64,000 nt of DNA, taken from positions 62,001 through 126,000 of the forward strand of contig CAWVQA010000099.1 in NCBI GenBank assembly GCA_963932145.1, written 5' to 3'. Position numbers and translations under genes: made by a program. Below, one piece after another: positions 1-12,244 of the stretch; the first letter of the stretch is position 1, and the number at the start of each line of letters is the position of its first letter. The DNA is from Acanthosepion lycidas (lineage: Eukaryota > Mollusca > Cephalopoda > Sepiida > Sepiidae). Below the pieces are notes generated by a model that saw nothing but the letters and a program-made list of their open reading frames with translations, was not told the DNA's origin and searched no databases.

Positions 1-3000
1 TTTCCCTGTCCATAATGCTAAATTGAGGAAGTAAAATAGAAATAGTAATGGGAAACAGAAGAGAAATGTACAGTGATGACCCACTTTGTGCCCACAATCT
101 TTTTCATGGAAATCCCAGTCATATGATTCGAGTCCATGCATGCTACGATCACGGTATGAATTTGAAGGCAAAATATTTTTTTGCAGATCTTAGATTAGGT
201 CTTTCCCTGTCCATAATGCTAAAGTGAGGAAGTAAAATAGAAATAGTAATGGGAAACAGAAGAGAAATGTACAGTGATCACGCATTTTGTGCCCACAATC
301 TTTTTCATGGAAATCCCAGTCATGTGAGTCGAGTCCAGGCATGCTACGATCACGGTATGAATGTGAAGGCAAAATATTTTTTTGCAGATCTTAGATTAGG
401 TCTTTCCCTGTCCATAATGCTAAAGTGAGGAAGTAAAATAGAAATAGTAATGGGAAACAGAAGAGAAATGTACAGTGATCACGCATTTTGTGCCCACAAT
501 CTTTTTCATGGAAATCCCAGTCATATGAGACGAGTCTATGCATGCTACGATCACGGTATGAATTTGAAGGCAAAATATTTTTTTGCAGATCTTAGATTAG
601 GTCTTTCCCTGTCCATAATGCTAAATTGAGGAAGTAAAATAGAAATAGTAATGGGAAACAGAGGAGAAATGTACAGTGATCACCCATTTTGTGCCCACAA
701 TCTTTTTCATGGAAATCCCAGTCATATGAGTCGAGTCCATGCATGCTACGATCACGGTATGAATTTGAAGGCAAAATATTTTTTTGCAGATCTTAGATTA
801 GGTCTTTCCCTGTCCATAATGCTAAATTGAGGAAGTAAAATAGAAATAGTAATGGGAAACAGAAGAGAAATGTACAGTGATCACGCATTTTGTGCCCACA
901 ATCTTTTTCATGGAAATCCCAGTCATATGAGTCGAGTCCAGGCATGCTACGATCACGGTATGAATTTGAAGGCAAAATATTTTTTTGCAGATCTTAGATT
1001 AGGTCTTTCCAAGTCCATAATGCTAAATTAAGGAAGTAAAATAGAAATACTAATGGGAAATAGAAGAGAAATGTACAGTGATCACCCATTTTGGGCCCAC
1101 AATCTTTTTCATGGAAATCCCAGTCATATGAGTCGAGTCCATGCATGCTACGATCACGGTATGAATTTGAAGGAAAAATATTTTTTTGCAGATCTCAGAT
1201 TAGGTCTTTCCCTGTCCATAATGCTAAATTGAGGAAGTAAAATAGAAATAGTAATGGGAAACAGAAGAGAAATGTACAGTGATCACGCATTTTGTGCCCA
1301 CAATCTTTTTCATGGAAATCCCAGTCATATGAGTCGAGTCCATGCATGCTACGATCACGGTATGAATTTGAAGGCAAAATATTTTTTTGCAGATCTTAGA
1401 TTAGGTCTTTCCCTGTCCATAATGCTAAATTGAGGAAGTAAAATAGAAATAGTAATGGGAAACAGAAGAGAAATTTACAGTGATCACACATTTTCTGCCC
1501 ACAATCTTTTTCATGGAAATCCCAGTCATATGAGACGAGTCCATGCATGCTACGATCACGGTATGAATTTGAAGGCAAAATATTTTTTTGCAGATCTTAG
1601 ATTAGGTCTTTCCCTGTCCATAATGCTAAATTGAGGAAGTAAAATAGAAATAGTAATGGGAAACAGAAGAGAAATGTACAGTGATCACCCATTTTGTGCC
1701 CACAATCTTTTTCATGGAAATCCCAGTCATATGTGTCGAGTCCATGCATGCTACGATCACGGTATGAATTTGAAGGCAAAATATTTTTTTGCAGATCTTA
1801 GATTAGGTCTTTCCCTGTCCATAATGCTAAATTGAGGAAGTAAAATAGAAATAGTAATGGGAAACAGAAGAGAAATGTACAGTGATCACGCATTTTGTGC
1901 CCACAATCTTTTTCATGGAAATCCCAGTCATATGAGTCGAGTCCAGGCATGCTACGATCACGGTATGAATTTGAAGGCAAAATATTTTTTTGCAGATCTT
2001 AGATTAGGTCTTTCCAAGTCCATAATGCTAAATTAAGGAAGTAAAATAGAAATACTAATGGGAAATAGAAGAGAAATGTACAGTGATCACCCATTTTGTG
2101 CCCACAATCTTTTTCATGGAAATCCCAGTCATATGAGTCGAGTCCATGCATGCTACGATCACGGTATGAATTTGAAGGAAAAATATTTTTTTGCAGATCT
2201 CAGATTAGGTCTTTCCCTGTCCATAATGCTAAATTGAGGAAGTAAAATAGAAATAGTAATGGGAAACAGAAGAGAAATGTACAGTGATCACGCATTTTGT
2301 GCCCACAATCTTTTTCATGGAAATCCCAGTCATATGAGTCGAGTCCAGGCATGCTACGATCACGGTATGAATTTGAAGGCAAAATATTTTTTTGCAGATC
2401 TTAGATTAGGTCTTTCCAAGTCCATAATGCTAAATTAAGGAAGTAAAATAGAAATACTAATGGGAAATAGAAGAGAAATGTACAGTGATCACCCATTTTG
2501 GGCCCACAATCTTTTTCATGGAAATCCCAGTCATATGAGTCGAGTCCATGCATGCTACGATCAGGGTATGAATTTGAAGGAAAAATATTTTTTTGCAGAT
2601 CTCAGATTAGGTCTTTCCCTGTCCATAATGCTAAATTGAGGAAGTAAAATAGAAATAGTAATGGGAAACAGAAGAGAAATGTACAGTGATCACGCATTTT
2701 GTGCCCACAATCTTTTTCATGGAAATCCCAGTCATATGAGTCGAGTCCAGGCATGCTACGATCACGGTATGAATTTGAAGGCAAAATATTTTTTTGCAGA
2801 TCTTAGATTAGGTCTTTCCCTGTCCATAATGCTAAATTGAGGAAGTAAAATAGAAATAGTAATGGGAAACAGAGGAGAAATGTACAGTGATCACCCATTT
2901 TGTGCCCACAATCTTTTTCATGGAAATCCCAGTCATATGAGACGAGTCCATGCATGCTACGATCACGGTATGAATTTGAAGGCAAAATATTTTTTTGCAG

Positions 3001-4812
3001 ATCTTAGATTAGGTCTTTCCCTGTCCATAATGCTAAATTGAGGAAGTAAAATAGAAATAGTAATGGGAAACAGAAGAGAAATGTACAGTGATCACGCATT
3101 TTGTGCCCACAATCTTTTTCATGGAAATCCCAGTCATATGAGTCGAGTCCAGGCATGCTACGATCACGGTATGAATTTGAAGGCAAAATATTTTTTTGCA
3201 GATCTTAGATTAGGTCTTTCCAAGTCCATAATGCTAAATTAAGGAAGTAAAATAGAAATACTAATGGGAAATAGAAGAGAAATGTACAGTGATCACCCAT
3301 TTTGGGCCCACAATCTTTTTCATGGAAATCCCAGTCATATGAGTCGAGTCCATGCATGCTACGATCACGGTATGAATTTGAAGGAAAAATATTTTTTTGC
3401 AGATCTCAGATTAGGTCTTTCCCTGTCCATAATGCTAAATTGAGGAAGTAAAATAGAAATAGTAATGGGAAACAGAAGAGAAATGTACAGTGATCACGCA
3501 TTTTGTGCCCACAATCTTTTTCATGGAAATCCCAGTCATATGAGACGAGTCCATGCATGATACGATCACGGTATGAATTTGAAGGCAAAATATTTTTTTG
3601 CAGATCTTAGATTAGGTCTTTCCAAGTCCATAATGCTAAATTGAGGAAGTAAAATAGAAATAGTAATGGGAAACAGAAGAGAAATGTACAGTGATCACGC
3701 ATTTTGTGCCCACAATCTTTTTCATGGAAATCCCAGTCATATGTGTCGAGTCCATGCATGCTACGATCACGGTATGAATTTGAAGGCAAAATATTTTTTT
3801 GCAGATCTTAGATTAGGTCTTTCCGAGTCCATAATGCTAAATTAAGGAAGTAAAATAGAAATACTAATGGGAAATAGAAGAGAAATGTACAGTGATCACC
3901 CATTTTGGGCCCACAAACTTTTTCATGGAAATCCCAGTCATATGAGTCGAGTCCATGCATGCTACGATCACGGTATGAATTTGAAGGCAAAATATTTTTT
4001 TGCAGATCTTAGATTAGGTCTTTCCAAGTCCATAATGCTAAATTAAGGAAGTAAAATAGAAATACTAATGGGAAATAGAAGAGAAATGTACAGTGATCAC
4101 GCATTTTGTGCCCACAATCTTTTTCATGGAAATCCCAGTCATATGAGACGAGTCCATGCATGATACGATCACGGTATGAATTTGAAGGAAAAATATTTTT
4201 TTGCAGATCTCAGATTAGGTCTTTCCCTGTCCATAATGCTAAATTGAGGAAGTAAAATAGAAATAGTAATGGGAAACAGAAGAGAAATGTACAGTGATCA
4301 CGCATTTTGTGCCCACAATCTTTTTCATGGAAATCCCAGTCATATGAGTCGAGTCCATGCATGCTACGATCACGGTATGAATTTGAAGGCAAAATATTTT
4401 TTTGCAGATCTTAGATTAGGTCTTTCCCTGTCCATAATGCTAAATTGAGGAAGTAAAATAGAAATAGTAATGGGAAACAGAAGAGAAATGTACAGTGATC
4501 ACGCATTTTGTGCCCACAATCTTTTTCATGGAAATCCCAGTCATATGAGTCGAGTCCAGGCATGCTACGATCACGGTATGAATTTGAAGGCAAAATATTT
4601 TTTTGCAGATCTTAGATTAGGTCTTTCCCTGTCCATAATGCTAAATTGAGGAAGTAAAATAGAAATACTAATGGGAAATAGAAGAGAAATGTACAGTGAT
4701 GACCCATTTTGTGCCCACAATCTTTTTCATGGAAATCCCAGTCATATGATTCGAGTCCATGCATGCTACGATCACGGTATGAATTTGAAGGCAAAATATT
4801 TTTTTGCTGATC
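1..4812. repeat. K-bearing zone, irregular monomer order
   Basis: About 24 monomers; the first is truncated by the window edge and begins at tttccctgtcc. A divergent class, K, recurs at 994, 1999, 2401, 3205 and 4009. Each of the first four follows a monomer carrying gcatttt and ccaggc, so K seems to travel as the second half of a dimer. The three monomers at 592-1194 recur at 2803-3405 (offset 2211 bp, 11 monomers), sharing the rare cagaggagaaatg variant. The monomers at 3808 and 4009 are K hybrids with neighbouring types. Monomers 1-189 and 4612-4812 share the gatgaccca and gattcgag variants. All monomers here are 201 bp. Confidence 0.85.
994..1194. repeat. K-class monomer (type copy)
   Basis: K differs from the reference by caagtccat instead of cctgtccat, taaattaagg instead of taaattgagg, tactaatgggaaatag instead of tagtaatgggaaacag, gggcccac instead of gtgcccac, gaaggaaaaat instead of gaaggcaaaat, and gatctcag instead of gatcttag. 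Related copies start at 1999, 2401, 3205, 4009 (partial), 8230, 10039, 10843 and 12652; 3808 carries the 5' half only. The copies at 1999 and 10843 have gtgccc. No K copy was seen after 12852. The GGGCCC makes an ApaI site that is otherwise absent from the window as far as I could see. Confidence 0.9.
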
Positions 4813-7224
4813 TTAGATTAGGTCTTTCCCTGTCCATAATGCTAAATTGAGGAAGTAAAATAGAAATAGTAATGGGAAACAGAAGAGAAATGTACAGTGA
4901 TCACACATTTTGTGCCCACAATCTTTTTCATGGAAATCCCAGTCATATGAGTCGAGTCCAGGCATGCTACGATCACGGTATGAATTTGAAGGCAAAATAT
5001 TTTTTTGCAGATCATAGATTAGGTCTTTCCCTGTCCATAATGCTAAAATGAGGAAGTAAAATAGAAATAGTAATGGGAAACAGAAGAGAAATGTACAGTG
5101 ATCACGCATTTTGTGCCCACAATCTTTTTCATGGAAATCCCAGTCATATGAGTCAAGTCCAGGCATGCTTCGATCACGGTATGAATTTGAAGGCAAAATA
5201 CTTTTTTGCAGATCTTAGATTAGGTCTTTCCCTGTCCATAATGCTAAATTGAGGAAGTAAAATAGAAATACTAATGGGAAACAGAAGAGAAATGTATAGT
5301 GATCACCCATTTTGTGCCCACAATCTTTTTCATGGAAATCCCAGTCATATGAGTCGAGTCCATGCATGCTACGATTACGGTATGAATTTGAAGGCAAAAT
5401 ATTTTTTTGCTGATCTTAGATTAGGTCTTTCCCTGTCCATAATGCTAAATTGAGGAAGTAAAATAGAAATAGTAATGGGAAACAGAAGAGAAATGTACAG
5501 TGATCACCCATTTTGTGCCCACAATCTTTTTCATGGAAATCCCAGTCATATGAGTCGAGTACATGCATGCTACGATCACGGTATGAATTTGAAGGCAAAA
5601 TATTTTTTTGCAGATCTTAGATTAGGTCTTTCCCTGTCCATAATGCTAAATTGAGGAAGTAAAATAGAAATAGTAATGGGAAAGAGAAGAGAAATTTACA
5701 GTGATCACACATTTTCTGCCCACAATCTTTTTCATGGAAATCCCAGTCATATGAGTCGAGTCCAGGCATGCTACGATCACGGTATGAATTTGAAGGCAAA
5801 ATATTTTTTTGCAGATCATAGATTAGGTCTTTCCCTGTCCATAATGCTAAAATGAGGAAGTAAAATAGAAATAGTAATGGGAAACAGAAGAGAAATGTAC
5901 AGTGATCACGCATTTTGTGCCCACAATCTTTTTCATGGAAATCCCAGTCATATGAGTCGAGTCCAGGCATGCTTCGATCACGGTATGAATTTGAAGGCAA
6001 AATACTTTTTTGCAGATCTTAGATTAGGTCTTTCCCTGTCCATAATGCTAAATTGAGGAAGTAAAAAAGAAATACTAATGGGAAACAGAAGAGAAATGTA
6101 TAGTGATCACCCATTTTGTGCCCACAATCTTTTTCATAGAAATCCCAGTCATAAGAGTCGAGTCCATGCATGCTACGATTACGGTATGAATTTGAAGGCA
6201 AAATATTTTTTTGCTGATCTTAGATTAGGTCTTTCCCTGTCCATAATGCTAAATTGAGGAAGTAAAATAGAAATAGTAATGGGAAACAGAAGAGAAATGT
6301 ACAGTGATCACCCATTTTGTGCCCACAATCTTTTTCATGGAAATCCCAGTCATATGAGTCGAGTACATGCATGCTACGATCACGGTATGATTTTGAAGGC
6401 AAAATATTTTTTTGCAGATCTTAGATTAGGTCTTTCCCTGTCCATAATGCTAAATTGAGGAAGTAAAATAGAAATAGTAATGGGAAAGAGAAGAGAAATT
6501 TACAGTGATCACACATTTTCTGCCCACAATCTTTTTCATGGAAATCCCAGTCATATGAGTCGAGTCCAGGCATGCTACGATCACGGTATGAATTTGAAGG
6601 CAAAATATTTTTTTGCAGATCATAGATTAGGTCTTTCCCTGTCCATAATGCTAAAATGAGGAAGTAAAATAGAAATAGTAATGGGAAACAGAAGAGAAAT
6701 GTACAGTGATCACGCATTTTGTGCCCACAATCTTTTTCATGGAAATCCCAGTCATATGAGTCGAGTCCAGGCATGCTTCGATCACGGTATGAATTTGAAG
6801 GCAAAATACTTTTTTGCAGATCTTAGATTAGGTCTTTCCCTGTCCATAATGCTAAATTGAGGAAGTAAAATAGAAATACTAATGGGAAACAGAAGAGAAA
6901 TGTATAGTGATCACCCATTTTGTGCCCACAATCTTTTTCATAGAAATCCCAGTCATATGAGTCGAGTCCATGCATGCTACGATTACGGTATGAATTTGAA
7001 GGCAAAATATTTTTTTGCTGATCTTAGATTAGGTCTTTCCCTGTCCATAATGCTAAATTGAGGAAGTAAAATAGAAATAGTAATGGGAAACAGAAGAGAA
7101 ATGTACAGTGATCACCCATTTTGTGCCCACAATCTTTTTCATGGAAATCCCAGTCATATGAGTCGAGTACATGCATGCTACGATCACGGTATGAATTTGA
7201 AGGCAAAATATTTTTTTGCAGATC
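4813..7224. repeat. 804-bp four-monomer higher-order repeat, three copies
   Basis: Units are 4813-5616, 5617-6420 and 6421-7224. Monomer order in each is: a ccaggc type; a type with gatcatagatt in front and gcttcgatc inside, ending in aatactttttt; a type with gtatagtgatc and gattacgg; and a type with gagtacatgc. The second and third units share extra private variants (ggaaagagaag, gaaatttac, cattttctgcc) missing from the first, so they are the younger pair. The copy at 6019 has its own changes (gtaaaaaagaaat, ataagagtcg). The gatcatagatt variant removes the single minus-strand stop, leaving 127-codon open stretches in each unit. Confidence 0.9.
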
Positions 7225-10200
7225 TTAGATTAGGTCTTTCCCTGTCCATAATGCTAAATTGAGGAAGTAAAATAGAAATAGTAATGGGAAAGAGAAGAGA
7301 AATTTACAGTGATCAGACATTTTCTGCACACAATCTTTTTCATGGAAATCCCAGTCATATGAGACGAGTCCATGCATGATACGATCACGGTATGAATTTG
7401 AAGGCAAAATATTTTTTTGCAGATCTTAGATTAGGTCTTTCGCTGTCCATAATGCTAAATTGAGGAAGTAAAATAGAAATAGTAATGGGAAACAGAAGAG
7501 AAATGTACAGTGATCACGCATTTTGTGCCCACAATCTTTTTCATGGAAATCCCAGTCATATGAGTCGAGTCCAGGCATGCTACGATCACGGTATGAATTT
7601 GAAGGCAAAATATTTTTTTGCAGATCATAGATTAGGTCTTTCCCTGTCCATAATGCTAAAATGAGGAAGTAAAATAGAAATAGTAATGGGAAACAGAAGA
7701 GAAATGTACAGTGATCACGCATTTTGTGCCCACAATCTTTTTCATGGAAATCCCAGTCATATGAGTCGAGTCCAGGCATGCTTCGATCACTGTATGAATT
7801 TGAAGGCAAAATACTTTTTTGCAGATCTTAGATTAGGTCTTTCCCTGTCCATAATGCTAAATTGAGGAAGTAAAATAGAAATACTAATGGGAAACAGAAG
7901 AGAAATGTATAGTGATCACCCATTTTGTGCCCACAATCTTTTTCATGGAAATCCCAGTCATATGAGTCGAGTACATGCATGCTACGATTACGGTATGAAT
8001 TTGAAGGCAAAATATTTTTTTGCAGATCTTAGATTAGGTCTTTCCCTGTCCATAATGCTAAATTGAGGAAGTAAAATAGAAATAGTAATGGGAAACAGAA
8101 GAGAAATGTACAGTGATCACGCATTTTGTGCCCACAATCTTTTTCATGGAAATCCCAGTCATATGAGTCGAGTCCAGGCATGCTACGATCACGGTATGAA
8201 TTTGAAGGCAAAATATTTTTTTGCAGATCTTAGATTAGGTCTTTCCAAGTCCATAATGCTAAATTAAGGAAGTAAAATAGAAATACTAATGGGAAATAGA
8301 AGAGAAATGTACAGTGATCACCCATTTTGGGCCCACAATCTTTTTCATGGAAATCCCAGTCATATGAGTCGAGTCCATGCATGCTACGATCACGGTATGA
8401 ATTTGAAGGAAAAATATTTTTTTGCAGATCTCAGATTAGGTCTTTCCCTGTCCATAATGCTAAATTGAGGAAGTAAAATAGAAATAGTAATGGGAAACAG
8501 AAGAGAAATGTACAGTGATCACGCATTTTGTGCCCACAATCTTTTTCATGGAAATCCCAGTCATATGAGTCGAGTCCATGCATGCTACGATCACGGTATG
8601 AATTTGAAGGCAAAATATTTTTTTGCAGATCTTAGATTAGGTCTTTCCAAGTCCATAATGCTAAATTGAGGAAGTAAAATAGAAATAGTAATGGGAAACA
8701 GAAGAGAAATGTACAGTGATCACGCATTTTGTGCCCACAATCTTTTTCATGGAAATCCCAGTCATATGAGTCGAGTCCATGCATGCTACGATCACGGTAT
8801 GAATTTGAAGGCAAAATATTTTTTTGCAGATCTTAGATTAGGTCTTTCCCTGTCCATAATGCTAAATTGAGGAAGTAAAATAGAAATAGTAATGGGAAAC
8901 AGAAGAGAAATGTACAGTGATCACGCATTTTGTGCCCACAATCTTTTTCATGGAAATCCCAGTCATATGAGTCGAGTCCAGGCATGCTACGATCACGGTA
9001 TGAATTTGAAGGCAAAATATTTTTTTGCAGATCTTAGATTAGGTCTTTCGCTGTCCATAATGCTAAATTGAGGAAGTAAAATAGAAATAGTAATGGGAAA
9101 CAGAAGAGAAATGTACAGTGATCACCCATTTTGTGCCCACAATCTTTTTCATGGAAATCCCAGTCATATGAGTCGAGTCCATGCATGCTACGATCACGGT
9201 ATGAATTTGAAGGCAAAATATTTTTTTGCTGATCTTAGATTAGGTCTTTCCCTGTCCATAATGCTAAATTGAGGAAGTAAAATAGAAATAGTAATGGGAA
9301 ACAGAAGAGAAATGTACAGTGATCACGCATTTTGTGCCCACAATCTTTTTCATGGAAATCCCAGTCATATGAGTCGAGTCCAGGCATGCTACGATCACGG
9401 TATGAATTTGAAGGCAAAATATTTTTTTGCAGATCATAGATTAGGTCTTTCCCTGTCCATAATGCTAAAATGAGGAAGTAAAATAGAAATAGTAATGGGA
9501 AACAGAAGAGAAATGTACAGTGATCACGCATTTTGTGCCCACAATCTTTTTCATGGAAATCCCAGTCATATGAGTCGAGTCCAGGCATGCTTCGATCACT
9601 GTATGAATTTGAAGGCAAAATACTTTTTTGCAGATCTTAGATTAGGTCTTTCCCTGTCCATAATGCTAAATTGAGGAAGTAAAATAGAAATACTAATGGG
9701 AAACAGAAGAGAAATGTATAGTGATCACCCATTTTGTGCCCACAATCTTTTTCATGGAAATCCCAGTCATATGAGTCGAGTACATGCATGCTACGATTAC
9801 GGTATGAATTTGAAGGCAAAATATTTTTTTGCAGATCTTAGATTAGGTCTTTCCCTGTCCATAATGCTAAATTGAGGAAGTAAAATAGAAATAGTAATGG
9901 GAAACAGAAGAGAAATGTACAGTGATCACGCATTTTGTGCCCACAATCTTTTTCATGGAAATCCCAGTCATATGAGTCGAGTCCAGGCATGCTACGATCA
10001 CGGTATGAATTTGAAGGCAAAATATTTTTTTGCAGATCTTAGATTAGGTCTTTCCAAGTCCATAATGCTAAATTAAGGAAGTAAAATAGAAATACTAATG
10101 GGAAATAGAAGAGAAATGTACAGTGATCACCCATTTTGGGCCCACAATCTTTTTCATGGAAATCCCAGTCATATGAGTCGAGTCCATGCATGCTACGATC

Positions 10201-11043
10201 ACGGTATGAATTTGAAGGAAAAATATTTTTTTGCAGATCTCAGATTAGGTCTTTCCCTGTCCATAATGCTAAATTGAGGAAGTAAAATAGAAATAGTAAT
10301 GGGAAACAGAAGAGAAATGTACAGTGATCACGCATTTTGTGCCCACAATCTTTTTCATGGAAATCCCAGTCATATGAGTCGAGTCCATGCATGCTACGAT
10401 CACGGTATGAATTTGAAGGCAAAATATTTTTTTGCAGATCTTAGATTAGGTCTTTCCAAGTCCATAATGCTAAATTGAGGAAGTAAAATAGAAATAGTAA
10501 TGGGAAACAGAAGAGAAATGTACAGTGATCACGCATTTTGTGCCCACAATCTTTTTCATGGAAATCCCAGTCATATGAGTCGAGTCCATGCATGCTACGA
10601 TCACGGTATGAATTTGAAGGCAAAATATTTTTTTGCAGATCTTAGATTAGGTCTTTCCCTGTCCATAATGCTAAATTGAGGAAGTAAAATAGAAATAGTA
10701 ATGGGAAACAGAAGAGAAATGTACAGTGATCACGCATTTTGTGCCCACAATCTTTTTCATGGAAATCCCAGTCATATGAGTCGAGTCCAGGCATGCTACG
10801 ATCACGGTATGAATTTGAAGGCAAAATATTTTTTTGCAGATCTTAGATTAGGTCTTTCCAAGTCCATAATGCTAAATTAAGGAAGTAAAATAGAAATACT
10901 AATGGGAAATAGAAGAGAAATGTACAGTGATCACCCATTTTGTGCCCACAATCTTTTTCATGGAAATCCCAGTCATATGAGTCGAGTCCATGCATGCTAC
11001 GATCACGGTATGAATTTGAAGGAAAAATATTTTTTTGCAGATC
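7225..11043. repeat. Nine-monomer (1809-bp) tandem duplication
   Basis: Monomer 7225-7425 is a divergent spacer (gatcagacat, ctgcacac) related to the 5617 type. Monomers 7426 to 9033 reappear at 9235 to 10842 with offset 1809. Shared private marks include gatcactgtatg (about 7790 and 9599), aatactttttt, a gattacgg plus gagtacatgc hybrid at 7828 and 9637, a K monomer at 8230 and 10039, and an aagtccat-bearing monomer at 8632 and 10441. The ninth position differs: 9034 starts with the ttcgctg variant of 7426 but continues as another type, a likely crossover product, while 10843 is a K monomer. Confidence 0.88.
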
Positions 11044-12184
11044 TCAGATTAGGTCTTTCTCTGTCCATAATGCTAAATTGAGGAAGTAAAATAGAAATAG
11101 TAATGGGAAACAGAAGAGAAATGTACAGTGATCACGCATTTTGTGCCCACAATCTTTTTCATGGAAATCCCAGTCATATGAGTCGAGTCCATGCATGCTA
11201 CGATCACGGTATGAATTTGAAGGCAAAATATTTTTTTGCAGATCTTAGATTAGGTCTTTCCCTGTCCATAATGCTAAATTGAGGAAGTAAAATAGAAATA
11301 GTAATGGGAAACAGAAGAGAAATGTACAGTGATCACGCATTTTGTGCCCACAATCTTTTTCATGGAAATCCCAGTCATATGAGTCGAGTCCATGCATGCT
11401 ACGATCACGGTATGAATTTGAAGGCAAAATATTTTTTTGCAGATCTTAGATTAGGTCTTTCCCTGTCCATAATGCTAAATTGAGCAAGTAAAATAGAAAT
11501 AGTAATGGGAAACAGAAGAGAAATGTACAGTGATCACGCATTTTGTGCCCACAATCTTTTTCATGGAAATCCCAGTCATATGATTCGAGTCCATGCATGC
11601 TACGATCACGGTATGAATTTGAAGGCTCAATATTTTTTTGCAGATCTTAGATTAGGTCTTTCCCTGTCCATAATGCTAAATTGAGGAAGTAAAATAGAAA
11701 TAGTAATGGGAAACAGAAGAGAAATGTACAGTGATCACCCATTTTGTGCCCACAATCTTTTTCATGGAAATCCCAGTCATATGAGTCGAGTCCATGCATG
11801 CTACGATCACGGTATGAATTTGAAGGCAAAATATTTTTTTGCTGATCTTAGATTAGGTCTTTCCCTGTCCATAATGCTAAATTGAGGAAGTAAAATAGAA
11901 ATAGTAATGGGAAACAGAAGAGAAATGTACAGTGATCACGCATTTTGTGCCCACAATCTTTTTCATGGAAATCCCAGTCATATGAGTCGAGTCCATGCAT
12001 GCTACGATCACGGTATGAATTTGAAGGCAAAATATTTTTTTGCAGATCTTAGATTAGGTCTTTCCCTGTCCATAATGCTAAATTGAGGAAGTAAAATAGA
12101 AATAGTAATGGGAAACAGAAGAGAAATGTACAGTGATCACGCATTTTGTGCCCACAATCTTTTTCATGGAAATCCCAGTCATAT

Positions 12185-12195
12185 GAGTCGAGTCC
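12185..12195 (+). other. RNA polymerase III B-box-like motif in each monomer
   Basis: GAGTCGAGTCC agrees with the tRNA B-box consensus GGTTCGANTCC at 9 of 11 positions. Monomers carrying GATTCGAGTCC agree at 10 of 11, for example at 125-135, 4748-4758, 11582-11592, 13592-13602, 14797-14807, 18615-18625, 37907-37917, 39913-39923, 40314-40324 and 40917-40927. I see no convincing A box at the usual distance upstream, so promoter activity is speculation. Confidence 0.2.
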
Positions 12196-12227
12196 ATGCA
12201 TGCTACGATCACGGTATGAATTTGAAG

Positions 12228-12244
12228 GCAAAATATTTTTTTGC
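12228..12244. other. Imperfect A/T palindrome and T tract, indel hotspot
   Basis: GCAAAATATTTTTTTGC has six-base complementary arms (GCAAAA and TTTTGC) around a five-base centre and includes a run of seven Ts. It occurs in nearly every monomer immediately before AGATCT. By my count 21 of the 29 single-base length variants fall in or directly beside it: ten losses of a G in gaaggc, ten losses of a T, and one gain in a ten-T run near 28108. Slippage at the homopolymer, or hairpin formation, would explain this. Confidence 0.7.

Noticed and set aside
190-372. 60-codon minus-strand open frame repeated in nearly every monomer, with a hydrophobic stretch resembling a membrane segment
   Set aside because: It follows from one stop per 67-codon monomer. 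Many copies start only at a TTG, common variants alter the residues freely, one-base indels break it without consequence, and no promoter or recognisable domain is present.
12049-12058. Telomere-like TTAG-ATTAGG at the monomer start
   Set aside because: Only one imperfect pair of units occurs per monomer, with no tandem run of TTAGG or TTAGGG anywhere, so chance similarity is likely.
12160-12180. CENP-B box candidate around ttttcatggaaatcccag
   Set aside because: It lacks the essential TTCG and CGGG bases of the CENP-B box core; only a vague purine/pyrimidine similarity remains.
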